From the NCBI GenBank assembly GCA_902810755.1, contig CADDYT010000011.1:9730-73729 (forward strand): a stretch of DNA of 64,000 nucleotides. The letters run 5' to 3'. Each line of letters opens with the position of its first letter. Within the stretch, counting starts at the first letter, position 1. The translations under genes were made by a program, and so were the position numbers. Of this stretch, positions 18,093 through 25,526 are shown one piece after another. The notes beneath the pieces were generated by a model. The model was not told the DNA's origin. It made no database searches and worked only from the letters and a program-made list of their open reading frames with translations. Source of the stretch: Chloroflexota bacterium (lineage in GTDB: Bacteria > Chloroflexota > Ktedonobacteria > Ktedonobacterales > Ktedonobacteraceae).

Positions 18093-18725
18093 ATGGATTA
18101 TCTCGACCGCGAAACGATCAAGCTGCCGCCGGAGGAAGAGCCGCGCCCGCCGCGTTTTCGCTGGCTGCCCGCCAGACGCGCCATCTTTCCTATAGCCACA
18201 TTTCTGGCCGGGATGCTGACCACGCTGATTATTCTGCTGATAGTTGTGTCTCTGCTCGGTGGCAACAGGCCACCGGTCAGCAATCCATCATCGTCGAAGG
18301 GAGATATCGTGATACAGGTTGGCCCGGCCTATATCACGCACCTTGTTGCGCGGAACCTGCAAACGGCTGGCCTGCCGGGAAGGGTGAAAAATGTGCAGGT
18401 GACGCTGGCGGCGGGCGATCAGGCCACTGTGCAGGGCGATGATGAATTTTCTACTTTCGGCCTGACGTTTACGCGGCACTTCACCATTGTCGTAGAGCCA
18501 TACACCCGCAACTGCCAGCTTCAGATTCGCGTTCTGCACGCCGACCTGTCAGGCATCCCGGTCACAAACTTTGCCACGAGCTTCGAGGGCCAGATCAACC
18601 AGCAACTGCGCGTCAACACCTCCGGTTTCCCATCAGGCTTTACCTACTGTGATGTTGGAGTACGCACCACGCCTTCCGGTCTCTTCGTCACCTATTCTGC
18701 CGTGCCAATTGGGAACACGCCTTAA
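18093..18725 (+). CDS. Membrane-anchored protein with LmeA/YpmS-like extracellular domain (tentative)
   Basis: 210 residues. A cytoplasmic proline-rich start (residues 1-30) and one transmembrane helix at about 31-57 (FPIATFLAGMLTTLIILLIVV) are followed by an outside domain of about 145 residues. It has the pattern VGPAYITHLVARNLQTAG, VTLAAGDQATVQG, FEGQINQQLR, which recalls the lipid-binding DUF2993/YpmS type of fold. The similarity is by eye only and the function is unknown. Start ATG 18093 has AAAGAGGAG upstream. The gene is divergent from glnA and ends just before a very long hairpin. Confidence 0.55.
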   Translation: MDYLDRETIKLPPEEEPRPPRFRWLPARRAIFPIATFLAGMLTTLIILLIVVSLLGGNRPPVSNPSSSKGDIVIQVGPAYITHLVARNLQTAGLPGRVKNVQVTLAAGDQATVQGDDEFSTFGLTFTRHFTIVVEPYTRNCQLQIRVLHADLSGIPVTNFATSFEGQINQQLRVNTSGFPSGFTYCDVGVRTTPSGLFVTYSAVPIGNTP

Positions 18726-18729
18726 GGGG

Positions 18730-18802
18730 TATAACAGGAGAGGACGCTCCTCATGCTGCTGGGCGACTGCCAGTAGCATGAGGAGCGTCCTCTCCTGTTA
18801 TA
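18730..18802. repeat. Long near-perfect hairpin (33-base arms)
   Basis: Bases 18730-18762 and 18770-18802 are reverse complements except for one G-T pair, with a 7-base loop. The inner part has ATGCT..AGCAT, as in the dispersed palindromes of this window. No T-tract follows. It begins four bases after the stop of the 18093 gene and could serve as a transcript-end stabiliser. Confidence 0.8.
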
Positions 18803-18867
18803 GAGGGCTGGAGATATACATACGATCAAGCGCCGGTCTGGCTCGCCACCATGACCAGATGGTTGCT

Positions 18868-18903
18868 TCAGATCCTTCGCTTCACTCAGGATGACACGTC
18901 CAC
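18868..18903. repeat. Diverged copy of dispersed repeat
   Basis: This 36-base stretch (TCAGATCC..CACTCAGGATGACACG) closely resembles the two tandem copies at 57829-57865 and 57900-57936. Confidence 0.55.
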
Positions 18904-18934
18904 GATATAGCAGGACACGTGAGAGCCTGTTTGC

Positions 18935-19339
18935 TTACAAATCCTCAATGATATGCTCGATATGCAGGCGGATGGTGACGCGCTGCTCTTTTGAGAACTG
19001 CGCGCGCATCTGCTCCTGCGCGGCCCGTTCGCCGTGATTGAGAACGGCAAGGCGGTAGATGTCGCGCTGGGCGATCTCCGGGTCGTCGATCAGTTCGGCG
19101 GTGCCGCTGAGCGTCACGTAGATGTAGCCATCGGGGACGCAGATGGAGATGCGCGGGTCGCGCCGCATGTTCTCATATTTCCTGCGGCCCTTTTTTGTGT
19201 TCATCAAGATGGTATCGCCTTCCAGTAGATACCACATGACCGTCTGCTGGATGGTGTTATCCTCGTTGTAGGTTGCCAGTACGGCGAAACGATGTTCATT
19301 CAGGAAAGCACGCGCTCTTTCCGAGAGTTGTGCAGCCAT
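18935..19339 (-). CDS. PPOX-class, probably F420-dependent, flavin-fold reductase
   Basis: 134 residues with the split-barrel fold of the pyridoxamine-phosphate-oxidase superfamily. Visible segments are FLNEHRFAVLATYNEDNTIQ, VMWYLLEGDTILMNTKKGRRKYENMRRDPRISI and YVTLSGTAELIDD. The KGRRKxxNMRRDPRISI stretch is typical of the F420- or FMN-binding groove. It is the last gene of the F420 operon, 35 bases after the LLM gene, which supports F420 as cofactor. It likely reduces an unsaturated substrate in the cytoplasm using F420H2; the substrate is unknown. Confidence 0.8.
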   Translation of the reverse strand: MAAQLSERARAFLNEHRFAVLATYNEDNTIQQTVMWYLLEGDTILMNTKKGRRKYENMRRDPRISICVPDGYIYVTLSGTAELIDDPEIAQRDIYRLAVLNHGERAAQEQMRAQFSKEQRVTIRLHIEHIIEDL

Positions 19340-19374
19340 TACTGCTATGTCTCTCCTCCTTTTCCATATCTATT

Positions 19375-20388
19375 TTACTGTGCAGTCTGCGTCTGTGCCG
19401 TTTTGCCGGTCAGCGCCGGAATCACGTGTTCACCATAAACACGTATGAACCGGCTCTGATCGCGACCGACATTGTGGACATAGACGGCATCGAAGCCGAG
19501 GTCGAAGAAGCTCTGAAGGTGCTGGCAGTGTTCATCGAGGTTGGTGGAGATGAAGACGCGGCCCTTGAAGTCTTCGGGGCGCACGATCTTTGCCATCGCG
19601 GCGAAATCCTCCGGCGTGCGAATATCCTGCTTGGGGAAGTTCATGCCGCCGTTGGGCCACTCCTTGACCGCGTTTTCTACTGCCTGCTCATAGGTATCGG
19701 CCCAGGAGACGTGGAGTTGCAGCAGCTTGCGCATCTTAGCGGGGTCTTTGCCTGCCTCGCGCGCGCCCTTCTCGAAGTTGGCGAGCAGCATCTTCAGCTT
19801 GTCTGGCGCGGCAGCCGGGGTAATCAGGCCATCGACCATGCGCCCGGCGGTCTCGGCGGTTTTAGGGCCGGAAGCCGCGATATAGATGGGCGGCGGCGTC
19901 TCCGGCAGGCTGTAGAGGCGCACGCTCTCCATCTTGATGTACTTGCCGTGATAACGCGCCTTTTTGCCTGAAAGGAGCTGTTTGATGAGTTCGATCGATT
20001 CGATCATGCGCTCCAGGCGAATGGGCGTTTCCGGCCAGTAATCGGCCATGACATGTTCATTGAGGGCCTCACCGGTGCCGATACCGAGCCAGTAGCGACC
20101 GGGAAACATCTTCTCAAGGGTGGCCGATGCCTGCGCAAGGATGGCCGGGTGATAGCGATAGGAAGCGGTAGTGACGCCGGGGCCGAAGTCCATGTGCTGT
20201 GTGGTGGCGCCGAGCGCGCCCATCCACGACCAGACAAAGGGACTGTTGCCCTGTTCTGGCGTCCACGGCTGGAAGTGGTCCGAGGCCATGGCGCCGCTAA
20301 AGCCTGCCTTCTCTGCCTCCTGACACCAGGTAAGCAATTCGTTCGGGCCAAACTGTTCCAGAGCGGCTGAATATCCAACTTCTGGCAT
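19375..20388 (-). CDS. F420-dependent LLM-class oxidoreductase (glucose-6-phosphate dehydrogenase family-like)
   Basis: 337 residues with a TIM-barrel luciferase-like fold. MPEVGYSAALEQFGPNELL, GAMASDHFQPWTPEQGNSPFVWSW, PGVTTASYRYHPAILAQASATL and RYWLGIGTGEALNEHV match the F420-dependent G6PD-like group. DHFQPW includes the active-site histidine region. GTGEALNEH matches the segment that in Fgd contacts F420 and contains a catalytic glutamate. It may reduce F420 with a sugar phosphate or another alcohol. The gene follows cofC by 18 bases in the same operon. The exact substrate cannot be read from the sequence. Confidence 0.85.
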   Translation of the reverse strand: MPEVGYSAALEQFGPNELLTWCQEAEKAGFSGAMASDHFQPWTPEQGNSPFVWSWMGALGATTQHMDFGPGVTTASYRYHPAILAQASATLEKMFPGRYWLGIGTGEALNEHVMADYWPETPIRLERMIESIELIKQLLSGKKARYHGKYIKMESVRLYSLPETPPPIYIAASGPKTAETAGRMVDGLITPAAAPDKLKMLLANFEKGAREAGKDPAKMRKLLQLHVSWADTYEQAVENAVKEWPNGGMNFPKQDIRTPEDFAAMAKIVRPEDFKGRVFISTNLDEHCQHLQSFFDLGFDAVYVHNVGRDQSRFIRVYGEHVIPALTGKTAQTQTAQ

Positions 20389-20406
20389 GCTACTGTACTC
20401 CTTTCT

Positions 20407-21051
20407 TTATCCCGGGAAACATGACGAGCTGTGCGCCGCAAGTTCGTGCTGAACTCCCGATTGATATTCGCGCAACTCGTGTATATCGTCGATTGTGTCG
20501 ATGTCCCACGCCAGGCCGGTACTGTAATAGATACTAACGCTGAGTTGCCGCTGCCCGGCTGCCTGAACATGGCGGTGAAAACTGTTGGGACCAAAGAGAT
20601 AGGGGATGGCCAACGGGGGTCGTGTCAGCAGCGCGTTGGTGCCGGTACCTTCGCGTGAAGGCGCGATGACGATGGGGTGGTCGGCGGCGCGCGAGACCAG
20701 GGCGCGAATATCCGTCACGCGCAGTAGCGGCAGATCGGCTGAAATGGTTAACAGCGCGGACGCGCCTTCGGCCCGTATGCGCGTTGCCGCCGCCAGCAGC
20801 GCCGGGTTATGTCCGACAGCTTCTTCGAGCCATGCCTGTGCGCCCCGGCAGCGCGCGCGTTCCAGTACCCGTTCATCCGGGCTGACGACGACGATCTTTT
20901 CCAGTACCTCGCTGGCGCGCAGGACGGACAGCACGTGACAGAGCATATCCAGCACCAGCGTCTCTCGTTCATGTGGTGGCAGGTGTGCGGCGAGACGGCT
21001 TTTTGCCGAGGTCAGCGTTTTTACTGGGACAAGTGCGTGATAGCTCATCAT
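20407..21051 (-). CDS. cofC: 2-phospho-L-lactate / phosphoenolpyruvate guanylyltransferase (F420 biosynthesis)
   Basis: 214 residues, nucleotidyltransferase GT-A fold. LVPVKTLTSAKSRLA at the N terminus is the nucleotide-binding signature of CofC/FbiD. LLTISADLPLL carries the metal-binding aspartate. IVIAPSREGTGTNALL is a further family hallmark. It activates 2-phospholactate or PEP with GTP for transfer to FO by CofD. It starts three bases after the cofD stop, so translation is probably coupled. Two adjacent ATG codons at 21051 and 21048 are possible starts. Confidence 0.92.
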   Translation of the reverse strand: MMSYHALVPVKTLTSAKSRLAAHLPPHERETLVLDMLCHVLSVLRASEVLEKIVVVSPDERVLERARCRGAQAWLEEAVGHNPALLAAATRIRAEGASALLTISADLPLLRVTDIRALVSRAADHPIVIAPSREGTGTNALLTRPPLAIPYLFGPNSFHRHVQAAGQRQLSVSIYYSTGLAWDIDTIDDIHELREYQSGVQHELAAHSSSCFPG

Positions 21052-21054
21052 CAG

Positions 21055-21987
21055 CTAAAATTCTACTCCTGCCGCCGTGAGGACGCTGCGGGCCAGGGCT
21101 GCTTTAGCCGCGTCGTTCCGCATAATGGTGTCGGTGGTCACGGTTGGGATGCCCAGGTCTTCGATGTCCGGCACGAGATGGGCATCCTGTTCGTCAATGA
21201 CCATCACATCCAGAAAGTCGCGGTAGCAGCGCGCCACGCCGACCGCCGAGACGGGAATACCCAGACCGCGCATGAGCTTATCGGCTGGCCCCTTGATCGG
21301 CGCGCCGCCCACGATAGGGCTGATAGCTACCACCATGCCGCTGGCCTCATGCAGCGCGTCATGGATGCCCGGCACGGCTAGAATGCTGCCGATGCTGACG
21401 ATGGGATTGCTGGGCGCGATCAAAATGGCCTCGGCCTCCTTGATGGCATCGATGACGCCCGGTGCGGGTTTTGCTTCGCTGGCCCCCACGAAGACGACAT
21501 CCTGCACCTCGTCGGCGCATTGCCGCTTCACCATATATTCCTCGAAATGCAGCAAGCCAGCAGGAGTCTGGATGTGCGTGGCGACGGGCTGGTCGCTCAT
21601 GGGCAGCAGCCGCAGTTGCAGGCCGAAGAGGCGGCGTAGCTCATCGGTGACTTCGCTCAGCGTCTTGCCCTGGCGCAGGCGGTTGGTGCGGTGAATATGC
21701 GTCGCCAGGTCGCGGTCGCCCAGCAGGAACCAGTCTTCGTTGCCGTAGCGCGTCAATTGCTGCATCGTGTTATACGTGTCGCCACGTATGCCCCAGCCAT
21801 GCGTCTCATCCACCACGCCCGCCAGCGTGTAGGTCACAATATCCAGATCGGGGGAGACGCGCAGCCCATAGAAGTCGCGATCATCGCCCGTATTGCCGAT
21901 GACGGTGATGCGTTTCTGGGGGATGACCTGCACCAGGCCCTGTAAAAAGCGAGCCGCGCCCACCCCGCCAGCAAGTACAACAATCAT
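21055..21987 (-). CDS. cofD: 2-phospho-L-lactate transferase (F420-0 or dehydro-F420-0 synthase)
   Basis: 310 residues. MIVVLAGGVGAARFLQGL at the start is the CofD nucleotide-binding loop. ITVIGNTGDDRDFYGLRVSPDLDIVTYTLAG, GDTYNTMQQL, LGDRDLATHIHRT and IAPSNPIVSIGSILAVPG are all family signatures. The enzyme moves the phospholactyl or phosphoenolpyruvyl group from the GDP- or GPP-activated donor to FO. It sits between the nitroreductase gene and cofC in a tight operon. Because a free FbiB-like reductase accompanies it, the PEP route through dehydro-F420-0 is the better guess. Confidence 0.95.
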   Translation of the reverse strand: MIVVLAGGVGAARFLQGLVQVIPQKRITVIGNTGDDRDFYGLRVSPDLDIVTYTLAGVVDETHGWGIRGDTYNTMQQLTRYGNEDWFLLGDRDLATHIHRTNRLRQGKTLSEVTDELRRLFGLQLRLLPMSDQPVATHIQTPAGLLHFEEYMVKRQCADEVQDVVFVGASEAKPAPGVIDAIKEAEAILIAPSNPIVSIGSILAVPGIHDALHEASGMVVAISPIVGGAPIKGPADKLMRGLGIPVSAVGVARCYRDFLDVMVIDEQDAHLVPDIEDLGIPTVTTDTIMRNDAAKAALARSVLTAAGVEF

Positions 21988-21999
21988 ATCTTCCGAACC

Positions 22000-22650
22000 T
22001 CAATCAAAACGAACTATCAGAGAACTCAGAGGAAGACGCTCGCGCCGTTTCGGATCGGCGGCGGCGTATCCAACGGTAATCAGCGCGTGTGGAATCAGGC
22101 GTTTGTCTAAATGAAGTGCGTCACAGACGATTTCGGGGCAGAAGAGCGGTGCGCACATCCAGCCGCTATCCAGCCCCAGATCATAGGCCATGAGCAGCAT
22201 GTTCTGGATGGCCGCGCCCAGACTCTGGATTGCCATAATCCGCTCATCGGCCTGCCGCCGCTCGTCAGGATAGCGGTCCAGGTCTTCCAGGTAGAGGCAG
22301 GGGATGATGACGATCGGCGCGTTGATGATGCGTTCGCGTGATTTGCGCATGCGAATCGCCACAATCTCCTCGCTCTGTCCATCCATTTGCAGTTCCCGCC
22401 GCCAGGTATCGCCCATGCGGTCGGCCAGGTGTTCTTTGATCTCGCGGCGCGTCAGTACAACGAAACGCCAGGGCTGCCGCCCGTGTGGGGACGGCGCCCA
22501 GCGTGCTGCTTCCAGTATCTGCTCGATCAGCTCACGCTCAACCGGGCGATTCTGATACTGGCGCACGCTGCGTCTGCTGCGCAACAACGTCATCAGATCG
22601 CCACTGCGCTCCGACTGTGTAACAGGTCGACAGGTAGATTGTGTTGTCAC
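22000..22650 (-). CDS. Nitroreductase-family protein, candidate dehydro-F420-0 reductase (FbiB C-terminal-like)
   Basis: 216 residues, FMN-binding nitroreductase fold: LLRSRRSVRQYQNRPV, EAARWAPSPHGRQPWRFVVL, SLGAAIQNMLLMAYDLGLDSGWMC and ALITVGYAAADPKRRERLPL. In mycobacteria FbiB is a fusion of CofE with such a domain, and that domain reduces dehydro-F420-0. Here the two halves appear as neighbouring genes, with this one between cofE and cofD. Role by context is therefore reduction of the dehydro intermediate with FMNH2. The start is either GTG 22650, 19 bases after cofE, or ATG 22593. The GTG is kept because the spacing fits the operon. Confidence 0.8.
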   Translation of the reverse strand: MTTQSTCRPVTQSERSGDLMTLLRSRRSVRQYQNRPVERELIEQILEAARWAPSPHGRQPWRFVVLTRREIKEHLADRMGDTWRRELQMDGQSEEIVAIRMRKSRERIINAPIVIIPCLYLEDLDRYPDERRQADERIMAIQSLGAAIQNMLLMAYDLGLDSGWMCAPLFCPEIVCDALHLDKRLIPHALITVGYAAADPKRRERLPLSSLIVRFD

Positions 22651-22669
22651 GGATATGTATACCTTTTAC

Positions 22670-23446
22670 TCACCTGAACATATCAGTTGCCGCGTCGCGG
22701 ATGAGCGAGCGCGCCTTGCCCTCGGCAGGCGTGTACGGGTAGCCGCGAATAAGGGCGACCGGCACCTTGTTGGTCTTGCCCATCACCAGTTCAGCCGCCG
22801 CCGCCAGTTCGTCGGCGACGGCGATGGCGCTGGCCTGCATGAGATAGCCATAGGGGTCGTATTGTCCGCGATAATCGGCTATCGGCTCCATGCCTGCCAC
22901 ACCGATGGCCATATTGACCTGCCCGTTGCGCCAGGGACGGCCCCAGGTGTCGGAAATAATCACGGCGATATCGAAAGACGGCCCCTCGCCCGCCAGTTGT
23001 TGCAGGGTGGCGCGTAGCTCCCCGGCGGAGCGGTCAGGATCAACCGGCAGCAGCGTCAGTTCATGCCTGCCGTTGACATTGGATTCATCGACGCCGGCGT
23101 TGGCGCAGATGAAGCCATGTGGCGTCTCAGCGATCAGCACGCCGTGATCCATGCGCACAATGCGGCGGCTGGCGCGCAGCACCACCTCCACGTGTCGGGC
23201 ATCCTTGCCCCATTGTTCGGCGAACGCGCGGGCAAACTCCGACGGCTGCACCTCCTCCATATTGACCACGCGCCCTTCCGCCTTAGACACGATTTTTTGC
23301 GTTATCACGATTACGTCCCCCTGCTGCAACGGTTCTTGCTGCGTCTGCAAGGCGGCATAGATAACGAGACCCAGGTTCGTGCCTGGGGTAATCTCACCGA
23401 TGCCGGTGACCGGTATAATTTGTAAGCTCTTGTTCATCTGTCTCAT
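22670..23446 (-). CDS. cofE: Coenzyme F420:L-glutamate ligase
   Basis: 258 residues from the ATG at 23446. PVTGIGEITPGTNLG, GDVIVITQKIVSKAEGRVV, VLIAETPHGFICANAGVDESNV and IAVIISDTWGRPWRNGQVNMAIGVAG are hallmark CofE segments. It adds gamma-linked glutamates to F420-0 with GTP. An open frame continues 68 codons further upstream, but that part has no family similarity and runs through the promoter. A TATAAT at 23461-23456 places transcription start within a few bases of the ATG, so the mRNA may be leaderless. This is the first gene of the F420 operon. Confidence 0.93.
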   Translation of the reverse strand: MRQMNKSLQIIPVTGIGEITPGTNLGLVIYAALQTQQEPLQQGDVIVITQKIVSKAEGRVVNMEEVQPSEFARAFAEQWGKDARHVEVVLRASRRIVRMDHGVLIAETPHGFICANAGVDESNVNGRHELTLLPVDPDRSAGELRATLQQLAGEGPSFDIAVIISDTWGRPWRNGQVNMAIGVAGMEPIADYRGQYDPYGYLMQASAIAVADELAAAAELVMGKTNKVPVALIRGYPYTPAEGKARSLIRDAATDMFR

Positions 23447-23455
23447 GATGTTGCC

Positions 23456-23485
23456 ATTATACGCCGTCAAAATGATATACTGCAA
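23456..23485 (-). promoter_or_regulatory. Promoter of the F420 operon (near-leaderless start)
   Basis: On the minus strand TTGCAG (23485-23480), an 18-base spacer, and a perfect TATAAT (23461-23456). The predicted start is about 23449, only a few bases before the cofE ATG at 23446, so almost no leader is left for a ribosome site. Confidence 0.6.
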
Positions 23486-23597
23486 ATAAGATAGTTCTGG
23501 ATGGCAGGCGTCTTCTCTGCTGTTTGCTAGATGAAACTCCTCTTCGCTTGAGAACGCTATAAAAGCAAAAGGGGTTTTTGTTGTGTACATAGAACGG

Positions 23598-23617
23598 TCA
23601 TTCGTAAAAACGAATGA
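23598..23617. promoter_or_regulatory. Palindrome at the doxX-like start, candidate operator
   Basis: TCATTCGT and ACGAATGA are perfect 8-base arms around AAAA, lying immediately before the AAAGGAG ribosome site of the 23630 gene. It could bind a dimeric repressor, or form an mRNA hairpin next to the ribosome site. Confidence 0.5.
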
Positions 23618-23629
23618 AAGGAGTTTGCA

Positions 23630-23986
23630 ATGTTGAAGACGATCAGTCATGTATTGCTATCGGGCATTTTTATCTCTGGCGGTGCATCCGCGTTTTTACA
23701 GCCGGAGGGGCGAGTGCAGAAGGTTGAGGGCGCGGGTATTCCGCAGCCGAAGCAGGCGGTCACGCTCAATGGAGCCATTATGGTCTTCGGGGGAACGCTG
23801 CTCGCCCTGGGGATCTTGCCCCGCCTGGCCGCGCTGATGCTGCTGGGCAGCCTGGTTCCCACGACGCTGGTTGGACACGCCTTCTGGGCGGAAGAGAATG
23901 CCGCCGGTCGAAGGGCGCAGCAAACGCAGTTTTTCAAGAATCTTGGCCTGATGGGTGGGCTGCTGATGGTGATTCTTGAAGGCTAA
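23630..23986 (+). CDS. DoxX-family membrane protein
   Basis: 118 residues with four hydrophobic stretches: LLSGIFISGGASAF, LNGAIMVFGGTLLALGI, LAALMLLGSLVPTTLVGHAF and FKNLGLMGGLLMVILEG. This is the DoxX layout. Members are linked to thiosulfate:quinone oxidoreductase subunits or to redox stress, but most are of unknown function. The HAFW..E segment before the last helix is common in the family. Start ATG 23630 has AAGGAG eight bases upstream. It is divergent from the F420 operon. Confidence 0.8.
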   Translation: MLKTISHVLLSGIFISGGASAFLQPEGRVQKVEGAGIPQPKQAVTLNGAIMVFGGTLLALGILPRLAALMLLGSLVPTTLVGHAFWAEENAAGRRAQQTQFFKNLGLMGGLLMVILEG

Positions 23987-24007
23987 AGAGTATCGTGCTT
24001 GAGAGCC

Positions 24008-24102
24008 GGACGTGCCATGCTGAGCGAGAGCGAAGCATCCGAGGCGACCGCTTCCCTGTATGGCAAGATTAGATGCTGAGCGAGAGCGAAGCATGGCACG
24101 TC
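24008..24102. repeat. Composite of two dispersed repeats in inverted frame
   Basis: Two copies of ATGCTGAGCGAGAGCGAAGC (within 24008-24038 and 24072-24102) are flanked outside by GGACGTGCC and GGCACGTCC, so the whole 95-base unit can fold on itself. Past it, CCAGGGTGGGCATTCTACAG (24101-24120) and CCAGGACGGGCATTTTACAG (24177-24196) are near-identical direct repeats. A CGCTCAGCATGACAC copy sits at about 24160-24173. The 313-base gap 23987-24299 holds no gene. Confidence 0.75.
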
Positions 24103-24299
24103 CAGGGTGGGCATTCTACAGTCAGAGGAGCCGTTGCTCTCGGTGACGCTGCGCGCCGACGCTCAGCATGACACATCCAGGACGGGCATTTTACAGGGTA
24201 AATTGTTGATGGTATGTGAGTAGCCGAAGAATTTTCCACATACCGTTTTTGCACATCTTTCGGGTGCGTCAGTTTTTTTGAAGTGAGGAAAATGTATTT

Positions 24300-25034
24300 A
24301 TGAGCGAGCAAGCGCAAGAGCAGCAAAAGGTAGCGATGGTTATTTTTGCGCATCCCGACGATGCCGAATTTGGCGCGGCCGGCACGGTTGCGAAATGGGC
24401 CGAAGAAGGTTGGGATGTTTACTATGTCGTCATTACCGACGCCTCGGAGGGCGGGCCGGATGATGCGACGGATGTTAGCCTGCAGGCGCGGCGCAAGATT
24501 TCGGAGACGCGCCTGCGCGAGCAGCGAGAGGCCGCGAACGTGCTTGGCGTCAAAGATGTCCTCTTTCTGGGCTATCCCGATGGCACGTTGGAGCCAACGA
24601 TTGAACTGCGGCGCGACCTTGTGCGTCTCATTCGCCAGTATCGCCCGCAGCGCGTCATCATCCAGTCGCCGGATCGCACCTGGTATCCTGCTATGTTTAT
24701 CGGGCGCTATCATCCCGACCACCTGGCTTCCGGGCAGGCGGCGATAGCTGCCATTTACCCGGCGGCGCAGAATCCCTGGGCCTTCCCGGAACTGTTTGAG
24801 CAGGGCCTGCGCCCTCATCGCGTCAAAGAGGTCTATTTTATGGGCGCGCCGAATCCGAATTGCGCTATAGATATCTCTTCGACCATTGAGAAGAAACTGG
24901 CGGCCCTGGCGGCGCACGTAAGCCAGCATGCCAACAATCCCGATATGGAGGAACGGGTGCGCGAGCGCGCCGCGGAAATGGGCAAACAATACGACATGGG
25001 CTATGTAGAAATCTTTACTCGCGTTGAGAAGTGA
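24300..25034 (+). CDS. PIG-L/LmbE-family deacetylase
   Basis: 244 residues. VAMVIFAHPDDAEFGAAGTVAKW carries the zinc-binding HPDD motif near residue 19. TDASEGGPDD and the distant YHPDHLASGQAA histidine complete the usual metal site. The family hydrolyses N-acetyl groups of sugar conjugates, as in mycothiol and bacillithiol synthesis (MshB, BshB) and phosphatidylinositol glycan assembly. No thiol-synthesis partner is adjacent, so the substrate stays open. Start ATG 24300 follows AGTGAGGAAAA. It is the last gene before the FMN riboswitch. Confidence 0.85.
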   Translation: MSEQAQEQQKVAMVIFAHPDDAEFGAAGTVAKWAEEGWDVYYVVITDASEGGPDDATDVSLQARRKISETRLREQREAANVLGVKDVLFLGYPDGTLEPTIELRRDLVRLIRQYRPQRVIIQSPDRTWYPAMFIGRYHPDHLASGQAAIAAIYPAAQNPWAFPELFEQGLRPHRVKEVYFMGAPNPNCAIDISSTIEKKLAALAAHVSQHANNPDMEERVRERAAEMGKQYDMGYVEIFTRVEK

Positions 25035-25114
25035 GAGACGGCAGCGCAAAGAGCCGCGAATTGCTACTTTTTGCCCTTGCATTTTGTCAGTGCTTTATGG
25101 CATACTACTAACAG

Positions 25115-25281
25115 AGACCTTCGGGGCAGGGTGCAATTCCCGACCGGCGGTAAGGCGAAATGCTGGTGCATTCAATTACTTCGCCAAGCCCGCGAGTCTC
25201 GTTCAGCCACGAACAAGGGCTGAGCGGTGACAGATCCGGTAAGAAGCCGGGGCCGACAGTAACAGTCTGGATGGGAGAAGG
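25115..25281 (+). promoter_or_regulatory. FMN riboswitch (RFN element)
   Basis: The conserved blocks are all present in order: CTTCGGGGCAGGGTGCAATT, CCCGACCGGCGGT, AGCCCGCGAG, GATCCGGT, GCCGGGGCCGACAGT and GTCTGGATGGGAGAAGG. It lies about 245 bases upstream of ribX. Just after it, CCCTCTCGC (25306-25314) and GCGAGAGGG (25321-25329) form a 9-base hairpin without a T-tract. This may be part of the expression platform, and it leaves the mechanism (transcription or translation) open. Confidence 0.95.
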
Positions 25282-25526
25282 TTGAATTGAAGGACAGTCG
25301 ATGAACCCTCTCGCTGCTACGCGAGAGGGGAAGTGGTCCTGTGGAAGGGCTTATCTTCCCTTGTGAGCTTGATCGGGATGGAAAGTATCTTTCGGTAGGC
25401 TGCTTATATCGCTGTCCGGCATCTCCCTCACAAGCCTCCCCGGGTCAGTTGAATTGGCGCTCTCTTATGCTCTTTTCTCTGAGCGTGAGCTGTGCGCCAG
25501 TATAGCTATGACCGAGAGGGATGTCA

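Noticed and set aside
23447..23650. N-terminal extension of cofE by 68 codons
   Set aside because: It has no CofE-like sequence and runs over the -10/-35 elements and the DoxX leader.
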